9,166 nt of DNA from the NCBI GenBank assembly GCA_934621705.1, contig CAKTUP010000084.1:1-9166 (forward strand), read 5' to 3'. The notes under the pieces were generated by a model, which made no database searches, was not told the origin of the DNA, and was given only the letters and a program-made list of their open reading frames with translations. The stretch is from an uncultured Petrimonas sp. Its GTDB lineage: Bacteria; Bacteroidota; Bacteroidia; Bacteroidales; Dysgonomonadaceae. Position numbers and translations under genes: made by a program. The first letter of the stretch is position 1, and each line of letters starts with the position of its first letter. Of the stretch, positions 1 to 6,676 are shown piece after piece.

Positions 1-929
1 AAGGAACACGCGAACTGAGTGGTCAGGACGAGAAAAAAGGACGATTGGACTTTGCGCTTTGGATAAAAGCCAAACCCGAAACGCTGATGAAATGGCCATC
101 ACCCTGGGGTTGGGGATTTCCCGGCTGGCATATTGAGTGTTCTGCCATGAGCGCCAAATATCTGGGTACTACTTTCGATATTCACGGCGGTGGAATGGAT
201 TTGCAGGCCACTCATCACACCAACGAAATCGCTCAATCGCAGGCTTGCAACCACGTTGAACCCGTGAAATACTGGGTTCACACCAATATGCTTACGGTAA
301 ATGGGGTTCGCATGTCGAAAACGGCCGGAAACGGATTTCTGCCCATGGAATTATTTACCGGAGATCATCCGTTGCTGGAGCGGGGATACTCCCCTATGAG
401 TGTCCGCTTTTTTATGGCGCAATCGCATTACCGCAGCACGCTCGATTTCAGTAACGAAGCGTTGCAGGCGGCCGAAAAAGGGTACAAAAAACTGATGGAA
501 AGCATAAAGAGAATAGCGAAAATTGAGCCTTCAAAAGCATCGACTGTCAATATCGGTGAAATTCGCAAGAATTGCTACGATGCCATGAACGACGATTTTA
601 ACAGTCCGGTGCTTATCGCACAACTGTTTGAAGCCGTAAGGGTTATCAATTCGGCAGTCGATAAAACGGAAACGCTCACAGCAGTCGATATTGATAATTT
701 GAAAAATTTAATGCAGACATTCGTTTTCGATGTTTTGGGATTGATTGACGAAAGCGAAGCGAACGCCGGAGGCGATGTAATTAACGGGTTGATGAACTTA
801 ATTATTGATATCCGCAAGACTGCACGGGAGAACAAAGATTGGACGACATCGGATATGATTCGCGATCAGCTGAAAGCTGCAGGCGTGGAAATTAAAGATA
901 CGAAAGATGGGGTAGAGTGGCGAGTTTGA
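1..929 (+). CDS. cysS: Cysteinyl-tRNA synthetase, C-terminal part (5' end outside window)
   Basis: This class I aminoacyl-tRNA synthetase charges tRNA(Cys) with cysteine in the cytoplasm. The reading frame is open from base 3 (GTRELSGQDEKK...), so the true start lies upstream. About 308 residues are visible, against roughly 460-490 for the family. Visible hallmarks are WHIECSAM near base 130, holding a zinc-ligand Cys, and GGGMDLQATHHTNEIAQS, holding the zinc-ligand His and Glu by analogy with E. coli CysRS. A KMSKS-type signature, here RMSKTAGN, lies at about 309-332. An alpha-helical DALR/anticodon-binding region follows (FNSPVLIAQLFEAVRVIN). The C-terminus DMIRDQLKAAGVEIKDTKDGVEWRV is the usual CysS ending. 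The HIGH motif is outside the window. No frameshift or obvious terminator is seen; the next gene starts 166 bp downstream behind its own promoter. Identification is secure; the full start cannot be determined here. Confidence 0.97.
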   Translation, partial: GTRELSGQDEKKGRLDFALWIKAKPETLMKWPSPWGWGFPGWHIECSAMSAKYLGTTFDIHGGGMDLQATHHTNEIAQSQACNHVEPVKYWVHTNMLTVNGVRMSKTAGNGFLPMELFTGDHPLLERGYSPMSVRFFMAQSHYRSTLDFSNEALQAAEKGYKKLMESIKRIAKIEPSKASTVNIGEIRKNCYDAMNDDFNSPVLIAQLFEAVRVINSAVDKTETLTAVDIDNLKNLMQTFVFDVLGLIDESEANAGGDVINGLMNLIIDIRKTARENKDWTTSDMIRDQLKAAGVEIKDTKDGVEWRV

Positions 930-962
930 GAGTTGTAAAATGTGAACGGAAGACTTGACGAG

Positions 963-992
963 ACTGAGTATGTGTTTTTTATTACTGAGTAT
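963..992. repeat. 9-bp direct repeat ACTGAGTAT in the cysS/ATPase gap
   Basis: ACTGAGTAT occurs at 963-971 and again at 984-992, each followed by a T-rich run, giving a 21-bp period. It lies between cysS and the promoter of the next gene. It may be a small slippage duplication, and no function is evident. The rest of 930-1019 is AT-rich, with no coding potential and no convincing hairpin terminator. Confidence 0.5.
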
Positions 993-1019
993 CAATCTTT
1001 TTTTGTATTAATTGATATG

Positions 1020-1059
1020 TTTGTAACAAAGTTGTTTGTAACAAAGTTGTTTGTAATTG
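1020..1059. repeat. 15-bp-phased repeats containing TTTGTAACAAA dyads (operator-like)
   Basis: Two identical 15-bp units (TTTGTAACAAAGTTG) lie at 1020-1034 and 1035-1049. A partial third unit (TTTGTAATTG) lies at 1050-1059. The first 11 bases of each full unit form a perfect dyad around a central A (TTTGT-A-ACAAA). The array runs straight into the promoter of the ATPase gene and overlaps its presumed -33 region, so it is well placed to be a binding site for a dimeric or multimeric regulator. The binding role is inferred from symmetry, phase and position only. Confidence 0.6.
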
Positions 1060-1077
1060 TTTTTTTACTTATCTTTG
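1047..1077 (+). promoter_or_regulatory. Bacteroidota-type promoter for the ATPase/RhuM-PLD unit
   Basis: TATCTTTG at 1070-1077 is a perfect match to the Bacteroidota -7 consensus TAnnTTTG. A TTG at 1047-1049, 20 bp upstream, fits the -33 element. Transcription would begin at about 1083-1086, leaving a very short A-rich leader (AAGATAAGCTT) before the ATG at 1096. The phased repeats at 1020-1059 overlap the -33 part. Confidence 0.65.
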
Positions 1078-1095
1078 TTTAAAAAAGATAAGCTT

Positions 1096-2226
1096 ATGGA
1101 AGATCCGTTTGTTTTTGGCTCAGCTACATCGGGCGAATGGTTTACCGATCGCGAAGAAGATGTTAAGCGGCTGCTGGCTAATTTCATGCACGGTGTTAAT
1201 ACGATTTTGATTTCACCGCGCCGATGGGGGAAAACATCGCTTGTACATAAAGTGAGCGAAGAAGCGCGTTCCGCCAACATTAAAGTTGTAAATATTGATG
1301 TATTTGCTTGTCGAACCGATGAAGAATTTTATACGCTGTTTGCCACCGAGATAATTAAGCAAACCGCGAGTAAATGGGAAGAGTGGATAAGTAACGCCAG
1401 GCAGTTTTTATCGGGATTGGTGCCGAAAATCAGTTTTGGAGTTGACCCAATGACCGATTTTTCGCTTTCGTTCGATTTTTCCAATCCGCAGCGAACCGAA
1501 GAAGTATTAAATCTTCCACAAAAAATAGCGAATGAAAAAGGTGTGCGCATCGTAGTTTGTCTGGATGAATTTCAGCAAATTGCAGAATTTGAAAACTCAC
1601 TCCATTTTCAGCGAAAGTTGCGTTCGGCCTGGCAATTGCATAAAAACGCAACGTATTGTCTTTATGGAAGTAAGCAGCATTTAATGACCAAACTTTTTTC
1701 CAAACAAAGTATGCCGTTTTACAAGTTTGGTGATGTGATGTACCTGCAAAAAATAGATACGGCTCATTGGGTGGATTTTATTTGTCATCGATTTGAAGTT
1801 ACCGGAAAGGAAATATCGCGAGAACTTGCCGAAAAAGTATGCGTTACGGTGGAAAATCATTCGTCGTATGTGCAGCAACTTGCTTGGCTTCTTTGGGTGC
1901 AAACCGATAAAAAAGCTACCGATGCTGATTTTGAAGCTGCTTATACCGATTTATTCAATCAAAACTCGATGCTTTATTTCAAGTATATTGATGGATTAAC
2001 GGCTTATCAGCTCAATTTCCTGCACGCTATTGCTGACGGTTTAACATCCGAATTTACACGAAAAGAAAACTTGCATCATTATCAATTAGGAACTTCAGCA
2101 AATATCAAGCGACTTAAAACAGCACTCGAAAATAAAGAATTAATTGATATTTCGGGCAAAACAGTCAGCTTTAACGATCCTGTTTTTAAGTTGTGGTTTA
2201 GGAAAAACGTGAGACGGTTTACGTAG
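1096..2226 (+). CDS. P-loop ATPase of the AAA/STAND-like 'ATP-binding protein' family
   Basis: The predicted protein is a 376-residue cytoplasmic P-loop ATPase. The N-terminus (DPFVFG...WFTDREEDVKRL) resembles the start of archaeal-type ATPase_2/STAND-like AAA proteins. The Walker A motif is SPRRWGKTS at about residues 40-48; it lacks the first Gly of the textbook motif, a variation typical of this group. Walker B is IVVCLDEFQQI at about 152-162, and YCLYGSKQH at about 187-195 is a sensor-1-like strand. The C-terminus has a winged-helix-like segment ending DPVFKLWFRKN, a common ending in this family. The ATG at 1096 is chosen over an in-frame TTG at 1057 because the latter lies upstream of the -7 box. 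The next gene follows after 28 bp, suggesting co-transcription. The family includes regulators, defence-type NTPases and uncharacterised proteins. The specific function is unknown, and the partner may be the RhuM-PLD protein downstream. Confidence 0.85.
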   Translation: MEDPFVFGSATSGEWFTDREEDVKRLLANFMHGVNTILISPRRWGKTSLVHKVSEEARSANIKVVNIDVFACRTDEEFYTLFATEIIKQTASKWEEWISNARQFLSGLVPKISFGVDPMTDFSLSFDFSNPQRTEEVLNLPQKIANEKGVRIVVCLDEFQQIAEFENSLHFQRKLRSAWQLHKNATYCLYGSKQHLMTKLFSKQSMPFYKFGDVMYLQKIDTAHWVDFICHRFEVTGKEISRELAEKVCVTVENHSSYVQQLAWLLWVQTDKKATDADFEAAYTDLFNQNSMLYFKYIDGLTAYQLNFLHAIADGLTSEFTRKENLHHYQLGTSANIKRLKTALENKELIDISGKTVSFNDPVFKLWFRKNVRRFT

Positions 2227-2254
2227 TTCTGCCCGATTGAAAAATATTAAAAAG

Positions 2255-3097
2255 ATGAGCAGCAACAGTGAAATAATACTTTACGAGGCCGATGAAGCAC
2301 TGCAACTCGAAGTGCGGATCGAGGAAGAAACGGTGTGGCTGACGCAAAGCCAAATGACGGTATTGTTTGAAACAACAAAACAAAATATCAGCTTGCACAT
2401 CAACAACGTTTTCAAAGAGAAAGAGTTGGATAAGAATTCAACTGTCAAGTATTTCTTGATAGTTCAATCTGAGGGCAACAGAATAGTACGCCGGAATATT
2501 GAATTTTACAATCTCGACGTCATCATTTCCGTTGGTTACCGCGTGAAATCGCAGCGAGGCACTCAATTCCGCATTTGGGCAAACCGCATTTTGAAAGATT
2601 ATCTGTTACGCGGATACGCTGCCAACCAACGTTTTGAGCGTATCGAGCAACGACTGCACGACCACGACCAAAAGTTTGATTTGCTGCTAAAAACATCGCT
2701 TCCGCCGTTGCACGGAATTTTCTTCGACGGACAAATTTTTGATGCACACAAATTTGTTTCGGATTTGGTAAAATCTGCCGAAAAAGAGATTGTGCTCATC
2801 GACAATTACATTGACGAAAGCGTGTTGTTTTTACTTTCGAAACGACAGAAAGATGTTTCCGCAACGGTTTTCACCTCAAAAATATCGAAACAATTGCAAC
2901 TCGACATCGAGAAATTCAATACCCAATACGCCCCGATTGGCGTGAAAATATTTACAAAATCGCACGACCGTTTCCTCATATTGGACAACAAAACCGTTTA
3001 TCACATTGGTGCGTCGCTCAAAGATTTGGGCAAGAAGTGGTTCGCTTTTTCCCTGATCAAACTAAATGCAAACGAAATCATACAAAAGTTAAAGTAA
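2255..3097 (+). CDS. RhuM-type DNA-binding head fused to a PLD-like C-terminal domain
   Basis: This 280-residue protein has two parts. Residues about 7-125 match the N-terminal portion of the virulence RhuM family: WLTQSQMTVLF, TTKQNISLHINNVF, DKNSTVKYFLIVQSEGNR, then NLDVIISVGYRV and RGTQFRIWANRILKDYL. The first part resembles a helix-turn-helix. A charged, probably coiled-coil linker (about 125-146) joins it to a domain (about 150-280) beginning GIFFDGQIFDAHKFVSDL. That domain has an HxRxxxxD motif (HDRFLILD, 237-244), a one-copy variant of the phospholipase D HxKxxxxD signature, followed by GASLKDLG and KKWFAFS. Full-length RhuM proteins normally continue with a different tail, so this is a domain swap. 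Similar fusions occur in Bacteroidales, from memory. The ATG at 2255 is preferred over an in-frame TTG at 2237 because of its A-rich leader. Whether the tail is catalytic is unknown: it has Arg where classical PLD has Lys. Confidence 0.82.
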   Translation: MSSNSEIILYEADEALQLEVRIEEETVWLTQSQMTVLFETTKQNISLHINNVFKEKELDKNSTVKYFLIVQSEGNRIVRRNIEFYNLDVIISVGYRVKSQRGTQFRIWANRILKDYLLRGYAANQRFERIEQRLHDHDQKFDLLLKTSLPPLHGIFFDGQIFDAHKFVSDLVKSAEKEIVLIDNYIDESVLFLLSKRQKDVSATVFTSKISKQLQLDIEKFNTQYAPIGVKIFTKSHDRFLILDNKTVYHIGASLKDLGKKWFAFSLIKLNANEIIQKLK

Positions 3098-3109
3098 TCG
3101 TTCTAAAAG

Positions 3110-3133
3110 TCTTTGTTCTGTGCTCTTTGTTCT
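3110..3133. repeat. 10-bp direct repeat TCTTTGTTCT upstream of yaaA
   Basis: TCTTTGTTCT is present at 3110-3119 and again at 3124-3133 (14-bp period), in the 55-bp gap between the RhuM-PLD gene and yaaA. Each copy includes CTTTGTT, the reverse complement of AACAAAG found twice at the other end of the two-gene module (1025-1031 and 1040-1046). No full TAnnTTTG box is present here, so no promoter is called for yaaA. Confidence 0.45.
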
Positions 3134-3152
3134 AACAATCTAACTAAAAAAT

Positions 3153-3914
3153 ATGCAAATCATCATGTCCCCCGCCAAACTAATGGATTTCAGTGCGCGG
3201 GAAGAAAATATAAAAACTACCAAGCCGGTTTTTTCTGAAAAAACGGGAGAAGTTCTCGCTGTCTGCCAAAAACTTTCGGAAACCGATATCGCTGAAAAAA
3301 TGAAAGTCAACCACGATATCGCCCAACGGGTGTACGGCTATTTCCAGTCATTCAATTTCAAAAAAACACCGCTTCGCGCAGCTTCGCTGGCATACGACGG
3401 CATCGCTTACAAAGGGCTGAATGCGCACGACTTCACCCAAGAAGATATCGCTTTTGCTCAGAAACACCTAAATATTCTATCCGGATTTTACGGCGTTCTC
3501 AAACCTTTTGACCAAATAAAACCTTACCGGTTGGAATTCTTCCGAAAAATCCAACCTGCAGGTTATAAAGATCTCTACGATTTCTGGCAAAACGACGTCA
3601 ATCAATACCTTACCAAAAGGCTGGCAAAAGACGAGAAAGTTATCATCAACGTAGCCTCGCAAGAATACTCGAAAGCGGTGAATAAAAAGCTGCTGCCTAA
3701 AGGCACGCGGATTATCGAAATAAACTTTCTTCAGCAGGAAGGCAACGAGTTCAAACAAATCGTGGTTCACAGCAAAAAAGCGCGTGGACTGTTGGCGCGG
3801 TTCATCATCAAAAACCAACTGAAAGTGGGCGAAGAAGTGAAAGCCTTCGATTACGAAAACTACCTTTACTATCCGCAACTCTCCACCAACGACAAATGGG
3901 TATTTGTCAGATAA
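3153..3914 (+). CDS. yaaA: Peroxide stress protein YaaA (UPF0246/DUF328)
   Basis: YaaA is a cytoplasmic protein that in E. coli limits intracellular free iron during hydrogen peroxide stress; its biochemistry is only partly understood. The 253-residue length is close to the 258 of the E. coli protein. Family hallmarks are the N-terminal MQIIMSPAKLMDF, the central YDGIAYKGLNAHDF, then FAQKHLNILSGFYGVLKPFD and KPYRLEF (about residues 84-130). In the C-terminal half are INVASQEYSKAV and HSKKARGLLARFIIKNQL. The ATG at 3153 gives the canonical N-terminus and follows an A-rich leader (CTAAAAAAT-type) without a Shine-Dalgarno. The transporter gene begins 13 bp after the stop codon, so the two are probably co-transcribed. 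No sign of truncation is seen. Confidence 0.96.
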   Translation: MQIIMSPAKLMDFSAREENIKTTKPVFSEKTGEVLAVCQKLSETDIAEKMKVNHDIAQRVYGYFQSFNFKKTPLRAASLAYDGIAYKGLNAHDFTQEDIAFAQKHLNILSGFYGVLKPFDQIKPYRLEFFRKIQPAGYKDLYDFWQNDVNQYLTKRLAKDEKVIINVASQEYSKAVNKKLLPKGTRIIEINFLQQEGNEFKQIVVHSKKARGLLARFIIKNQLKVGEEVKAFDYENYLYYPQLSTNDKWVFVR

Positions 3915-3927
3915 ATACACTACAGCA

Positions 3928-5262
3928 ATGAACGAAAAAAGATCAACGTTCGGTTCAAAATTAGGAATGGTGGCTGCCGCGGCAGGCTCCGCCGTGGGAT
4001 TGGGAAACATTTGGCGTTTCCCAAGCGAAACTGCCGATGGCGGCGGCGCCATTTTCATTATCGTTTACATCGCGTGCATTCTGTTTTTCGGAATTCCGCT
4101 TATGGTGGCCGAATTTTTAATCGGCCGTTCCTCCAAAGCCAATGCTTCAGGCGCATTCGACAAACTTGCCCCGGGCACACAATGGAAATGGGTTGGCCGG
4201 CTCGGCGTTCTAACCGGATTTATCATTCTGGGATTTTATATGGTTGTTTGCGGCTGGACGGTCGATTATATCATTCAATCCGTTACCGGAAGTTTGAAGA
4301 ATGTCAACGATTTTTCGGCCAACTTCAACACGTTGCTCACAAACAGTCCCAAGCAAATCGGATTGATGGTCTTCTTCGTCTTTCTCACGGCCTATTTTAT
4401 TTTTGCCGGTGTGCAAAAAGGAATCGAGCGTTCGGCAAAAATAATGATGCCGGTGTTGTTTTTACTTCTCATTATCTTGGTAGTCAGAGCAATGTCGCTC
4501 GAAGGTGCAAAAGCGGGAATCGATTTTCTTTTCAAACCTGATTTTCAGGAAGTAAAATCCACCGTTTTCCTCGATGCCATGGGGCAGGCATTTTTCTCCC
4601 TTTCGCTGGGAATGGGCTGCATGCTCACTTACGCCTCTTATTTTAAGGACAATACAAATTTAACCAAAACCGCCGTGCAGGTATCGGTTCTCGATACGCT
4701 GGTGGCGCTTTTGGCCGGAATGGTCATTTTTCCGTCGGCTTTCGCGCTCACGGCTAATCCCGACACCATTGTTTCAGAGTTGGTTGCCGGCGGCCCCGGA
4801 TTGCTCTTTATCACCGTTCCCGAACTTTTCAACCAAATGCAGGGTTCAATGATCTGGTCGGCGATGTTCTTCCTCTTGTTGGCGCTTGCCGCGCTCACTT
4901 CCACTATCTCACTAATGGAAGTCGTTACGGTTTATATCAGCGAAGAACATAAAGTGAGCCGAAAAAAAGCCCTTCTTTTTGTTGTGGTTGGAGTATTGAT
5001 TTTAGGAACAATTTCCGCCATTTCATCGCAATTTTTCAATATTCTGGATGTAGTATCTGCAAAAGTAATGCTTCCCGTGGGCGGATTGTTTATTTCGCTT
5101 TTCGTGGGATGGTATCTCGATAAGAAAATTGTTTATGCACAACTGACCAACAATGGGGAAATAAAATTCGGTATCTCTTTCCTCAAAGCATACAGTTTCA
5201 TTCTTAAGTTCCTGGCGCCGATTGCAATTGCCTTGATATTTTTATACGGATTAATCGGTTGA
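3928..5262 (+). CDS. Sodium-dependent neurotransmitter:sodium symporter (NSS/SNF) family transporter
   Basis: This inner-membrane secondary transporter of the LeuT/MhsT/Tyt1 family couples Na+ influx to uptake of an amino acid or related substrate; the substrate cannot be told from sequence. The 444-residue protein shows about 11 membrane segments, as in many bacterial NSS members that lack TM12. The TM1 signature GLGNIWRFP (about 24-32) holds the Na1-site Asn. The TM6 region DAMGQAFFSLSLGMG (216-230) is the substrate-binding unwound helix. The TM8 segment AALTSTIS (321-328) keeps the Na2-site Thr-Ser pair by analogy with LeuT T354/S355. The ATG at 3928 is chosen because a TTG at 3904 would overlap yaaA and add residues before the normal NEKRSTFGSKLGM start. 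It is spaced 13 bp from yaaA. No Rho-independent terminator follows clearly. Confidence 0.93.
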   Translation: MNEKRSTFGSKLGMVAAAAGSAVGLGNIWRFPSETADGGGAIFIIVYIACILFFGIPLMVAEFLIGRSSKANASGAFDKLAPGTQWKWVGRLGVLTGFIILGFYMVVCGWTVDYIIQSVTGSLKNVNDFSANFNTLLTNSPKQIGLMVFFVFLTAYFIFAGVQKGIERSAKIMMPVLFLLLIILVVRAMSLEGAKAGIDFLFKPDFQEVKSTVFLDAMGQAFFSLSLGMGCMLTYASYFKDNTNLTKTAVQVSVLDTLVALLAGMVIFPSAFALTANPDTIVSELVAGGPGLLFITVPELFNQMQGSMIWSAMFFLLLALAALTSTISLMEVVTVYISEEHKVSRKKALLFVVVGVLILGTISAISSQFFNILDVVSAKVMLPVGGLFISLFVGWYLDKKIVYAQLTNNGEIKFGISFLKAYSFILKFLAPIAIALIFLYGLIG

Positions 5263-5282
5263 CGGTTTTTAACGTCTTCGAT

Positions 5283-5329
5283 GGCAACCCATTGTTTAAA
5301 TAATCCTAAAGGCAATCCATTGCTTTAAC
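5283..5329. repeat. Imperfect tandem repeat, about 28-bp period, upstream of aroA
   Basis: GGCAACCCATTG-TTTAA at 5283-5299 is repeated as GGCAATCCATTGCTTTAA at 5311-5328. The start-to-start distance is 28 bp, with one substitution and one inserted C. The second copy overlaps the expected -33 region of the aroA promoter (TTG at 5320-5322). It is either a promoter-proximal duplication or a tandem operator. Confidence 0.55.
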
Positions 5330-5354
5330 ACTCCGTATTTTTTTAGTAATTTTG
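5320..5354 (+). promoter_or_regulatory. Bacteroidota-type promoter for aroA
   Basis: TAATTTTG at 5347-5354 perfectly matches the -7 consensus TAnnTTTG. The nearest candidate -33 element is TTG at 5320-5322, 24 bp upstream and slightly long for the class. The predicted transcription start near 5360 leaves a leader of about 13 nt before the ATG at 5374. A similarly short leader is seen at the ATPase promoter. Confidence 0.6.
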
Positions 5355-5373
5355 CAGAAAAATAGCGCATAGC

Positions 5374-6600
5374 ATGCAATATAAGATATATCCGCCCGAA
5401 AAATTAAAAGTAACTATCGAACTTCCGGCTTCAAAAAGTATAAGCAACCGCATTCTTTTGCTGAATGCGTTAAGTTTTAACACCAAGCCGGCCGAAAATC
5501 TCTCGGATTGCGAAGACACGCAAGTTATTATCGACGCGTTTAATTCCGATTCCAATATTTTCGACGTGAAAGGAGCGGGAACAGCCATGCGTTTTCTTAC
5601 CGCATTTTTGGCCGGAATGGACGGAGAGTGGATTCTGAAAGGCTCGAAACGAATGCACGAACGCCCCATTTATCCGCTTGTGGATACGTTGAAAGCGTTG
5701 GATGCCGATATTGAATACCTCGAAAACGATGGCTATCCACCGTTGAAAATCAAAGGAAAAAGATTGAAGGGCGGCGAAGTATATGTTTCCGGAAACATCA
5801 GTTCGCAGTTTGTTTCGGCGCTGATGATGGTGGCTCCCACCATGGAAAAAGGCTTGATAATTAACCTTAAAACCGATGTTATCTCGAAACCATACCTCAA
5901 CCTGACCATCCGATTGATGGAAGAGTACGGCGTGCACGTCAAATGGGAAGGGAGTAAAATTGTAATTAAGCCACAAAACTACCAACCGGTAATTTTCAAA
6001 GTGGAATCCGACTGGACGGCCGCATCTTACTGGTACGAAATGGCAGCGCTCTGTCCCGCCGCCGAAGTAACGTTGCTGGGATTGCGAAAAGACAGTTATC
6101 AGGGTGATTCTTATCTGACCAGTCTTTTTAACGACTTGGGTGTAACTACGGAATTTATTCCCGAAGGTGTAATTATCAGAAAAGTGAGAAAACCGAACAA
6201 AAAGTTTTTCCATAATTTCGTGGGCGAACCCGATTTGGCGCAAACTTTTGCCGCTACCTGTTGTTTTCTGAATGTACCGTTTATATTTTCGGGCGTTCAA
6301 AGCCTAAAAATCAAAGAAACGGATCGGATTGAAGCGCTGAAAACCGAATTGAAGAAACTGGGATTCGTGTTGCGCGAAACCGATAGCGAAATGCTGGAAT
6401 GGGATGGCGAACGCTGCTTTCCTGAAGAAAACGCGGCAATCGACACGTACGACGATCACCGGATGGCCATGTCGCTGGCGCCGGCAGCCATTCCCTTTAA
6501 GTCCATACTGATAAATGACCCGCACGTGGTAAGCAAATCGTATCCGAATTTTTGGGACGATTTAAGAAAGGCGGGTTTTAGGATTGTGGAAATTACATAG
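5374..6600 (+). CDS. aroA: 3-phosphoshikimate 1-carboxyvinyltransferase (EPSP synthase)
   Basis: EPSP synthase transfers the enolpyruvyl group of PEP to shikimate-3-phosphate, the sixth step of the shikimate pathway to aromatic amino acids and folate precursors, in the cytoplasm. The 408-residue protein keeps the active-site motifs: PASKSISNR (18-26, Lys21, Ser22 and Arg26), GAGTAMR (67-73, PEP loop) and SSQ (143-145). Next come EPDLAQTFAA with Asp287, matching the catalytic Asp313 of E. coli, and KETDRIE (Lys314, Glu315, Arg318). DDHRMAM (360-366) follows. The PEP loop starts GAGTAMR where many homologues have NAGTAMR, which I believe is usual in Bacteroidota. It is shorter than the 427-residue E. 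coli enzyme but complete at both ends. The ATG at 5374 follows the predicted promoter. It appears monocistronic, with 76 bp to the next gene, which has very different base composition. Confidence 0.96.
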   Translation: MQYKIYPPEKLKVTIELPASKSISNRILLLNALSFNTKPAENLSDCEDTQVIIDAFNSDSNIFDVKGAGTAMRFLTAFLAGMDGEWILKGSKRMHERPIYPLVDTLKALDADIEYLENDGYPPLKIKGKRLKGGEVYVSGNISSQFVSALMMVAPTMEKGLIINLKTDVISKPYLNLTIRLMEEYGVHVKWEGSKIVIKPQNYQPVIFKVESDWTAASYWYEMAALCPAAEVTLLGLRKDSYQGDSYLTSLFNDLGVTTEFIPEGVIIRKVRKPNKKFFHNFVGEPDLAQTFAATCCFLNVPFIFSGVQSLKIKETDRIEALKTELKKLGFVLRETDSEMLEWDGERCFPEENAAIDTYDDHRMAMSLAPAAIPFKSILINDPHVVSKSYPNFWDDLRKAGFRIVEIT

Positions 6601-6628
6601 AGACCTGAATGTTTTGCGACTTCACAAG

Positions 6629-6654
6629 TTGACAATGCGCTATTTATAAATTTA
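6629..6654 (+). promoter_or_regulatory. Weak candidate promoter for the GNAT-like gene
   Basis: TAAATTTA at 6647-6654 matches the Bacteroidota -7 box at all positions but the last. A TTG at 6629-6631, 15 bp upstream, is somewhat close for a -33 element. The implied start near 6661 would give a leader of about 16 nt before the ATG at 6677, similar to the stronger promoters in this window. In an AT-rich gap such a match can easily arise by chance. Confidence 0.25.
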
Positions 6655-6676
6655 ACGGGATTTTGTATTTCAGGAT

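Noticed and set aside
309..332. CysS signature RMSKTAGN as an inactivating change
   Set aside because: The KMSKS loop tolerates such variants, and the catalytic Lys and the flanking zinc ligands are intact.
1020..1059. CRISPR array or replication iterons
   Set aside because: There are only two full 15-bp units and one partial, no spacers and no replication initiator gene nearby; a promoter operator is the simpler reading.
3098..3152. Promoter for yaaA with TAnnTTTG
   Set aside because: Two CTTTG words exist but neither is preceded by TA at the right spacing; a promoter cannot be supported from sequence.
3477..4058. 193-codon minus-strand open frame across the yaaA/transporter junction
   Set aside because: It is antisense to two well-supported genes and its translation has no family signature.
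5263..5279. GACG/CGTC hairpin after the transporter gene as a terminator
   Set aside because: The stem is only 4 bp with a long loop and the following sequence is not T-rich.
5470..6300. 276-codon open frame on the minus strand opposite aroA
   Set aside because: It is fully antisense to a gene with intact EPSP synthase motifs. The translation shows low complexity, with many Phe, Gln and His residues, and no recognisable domain; it is a codon-usage shadow.
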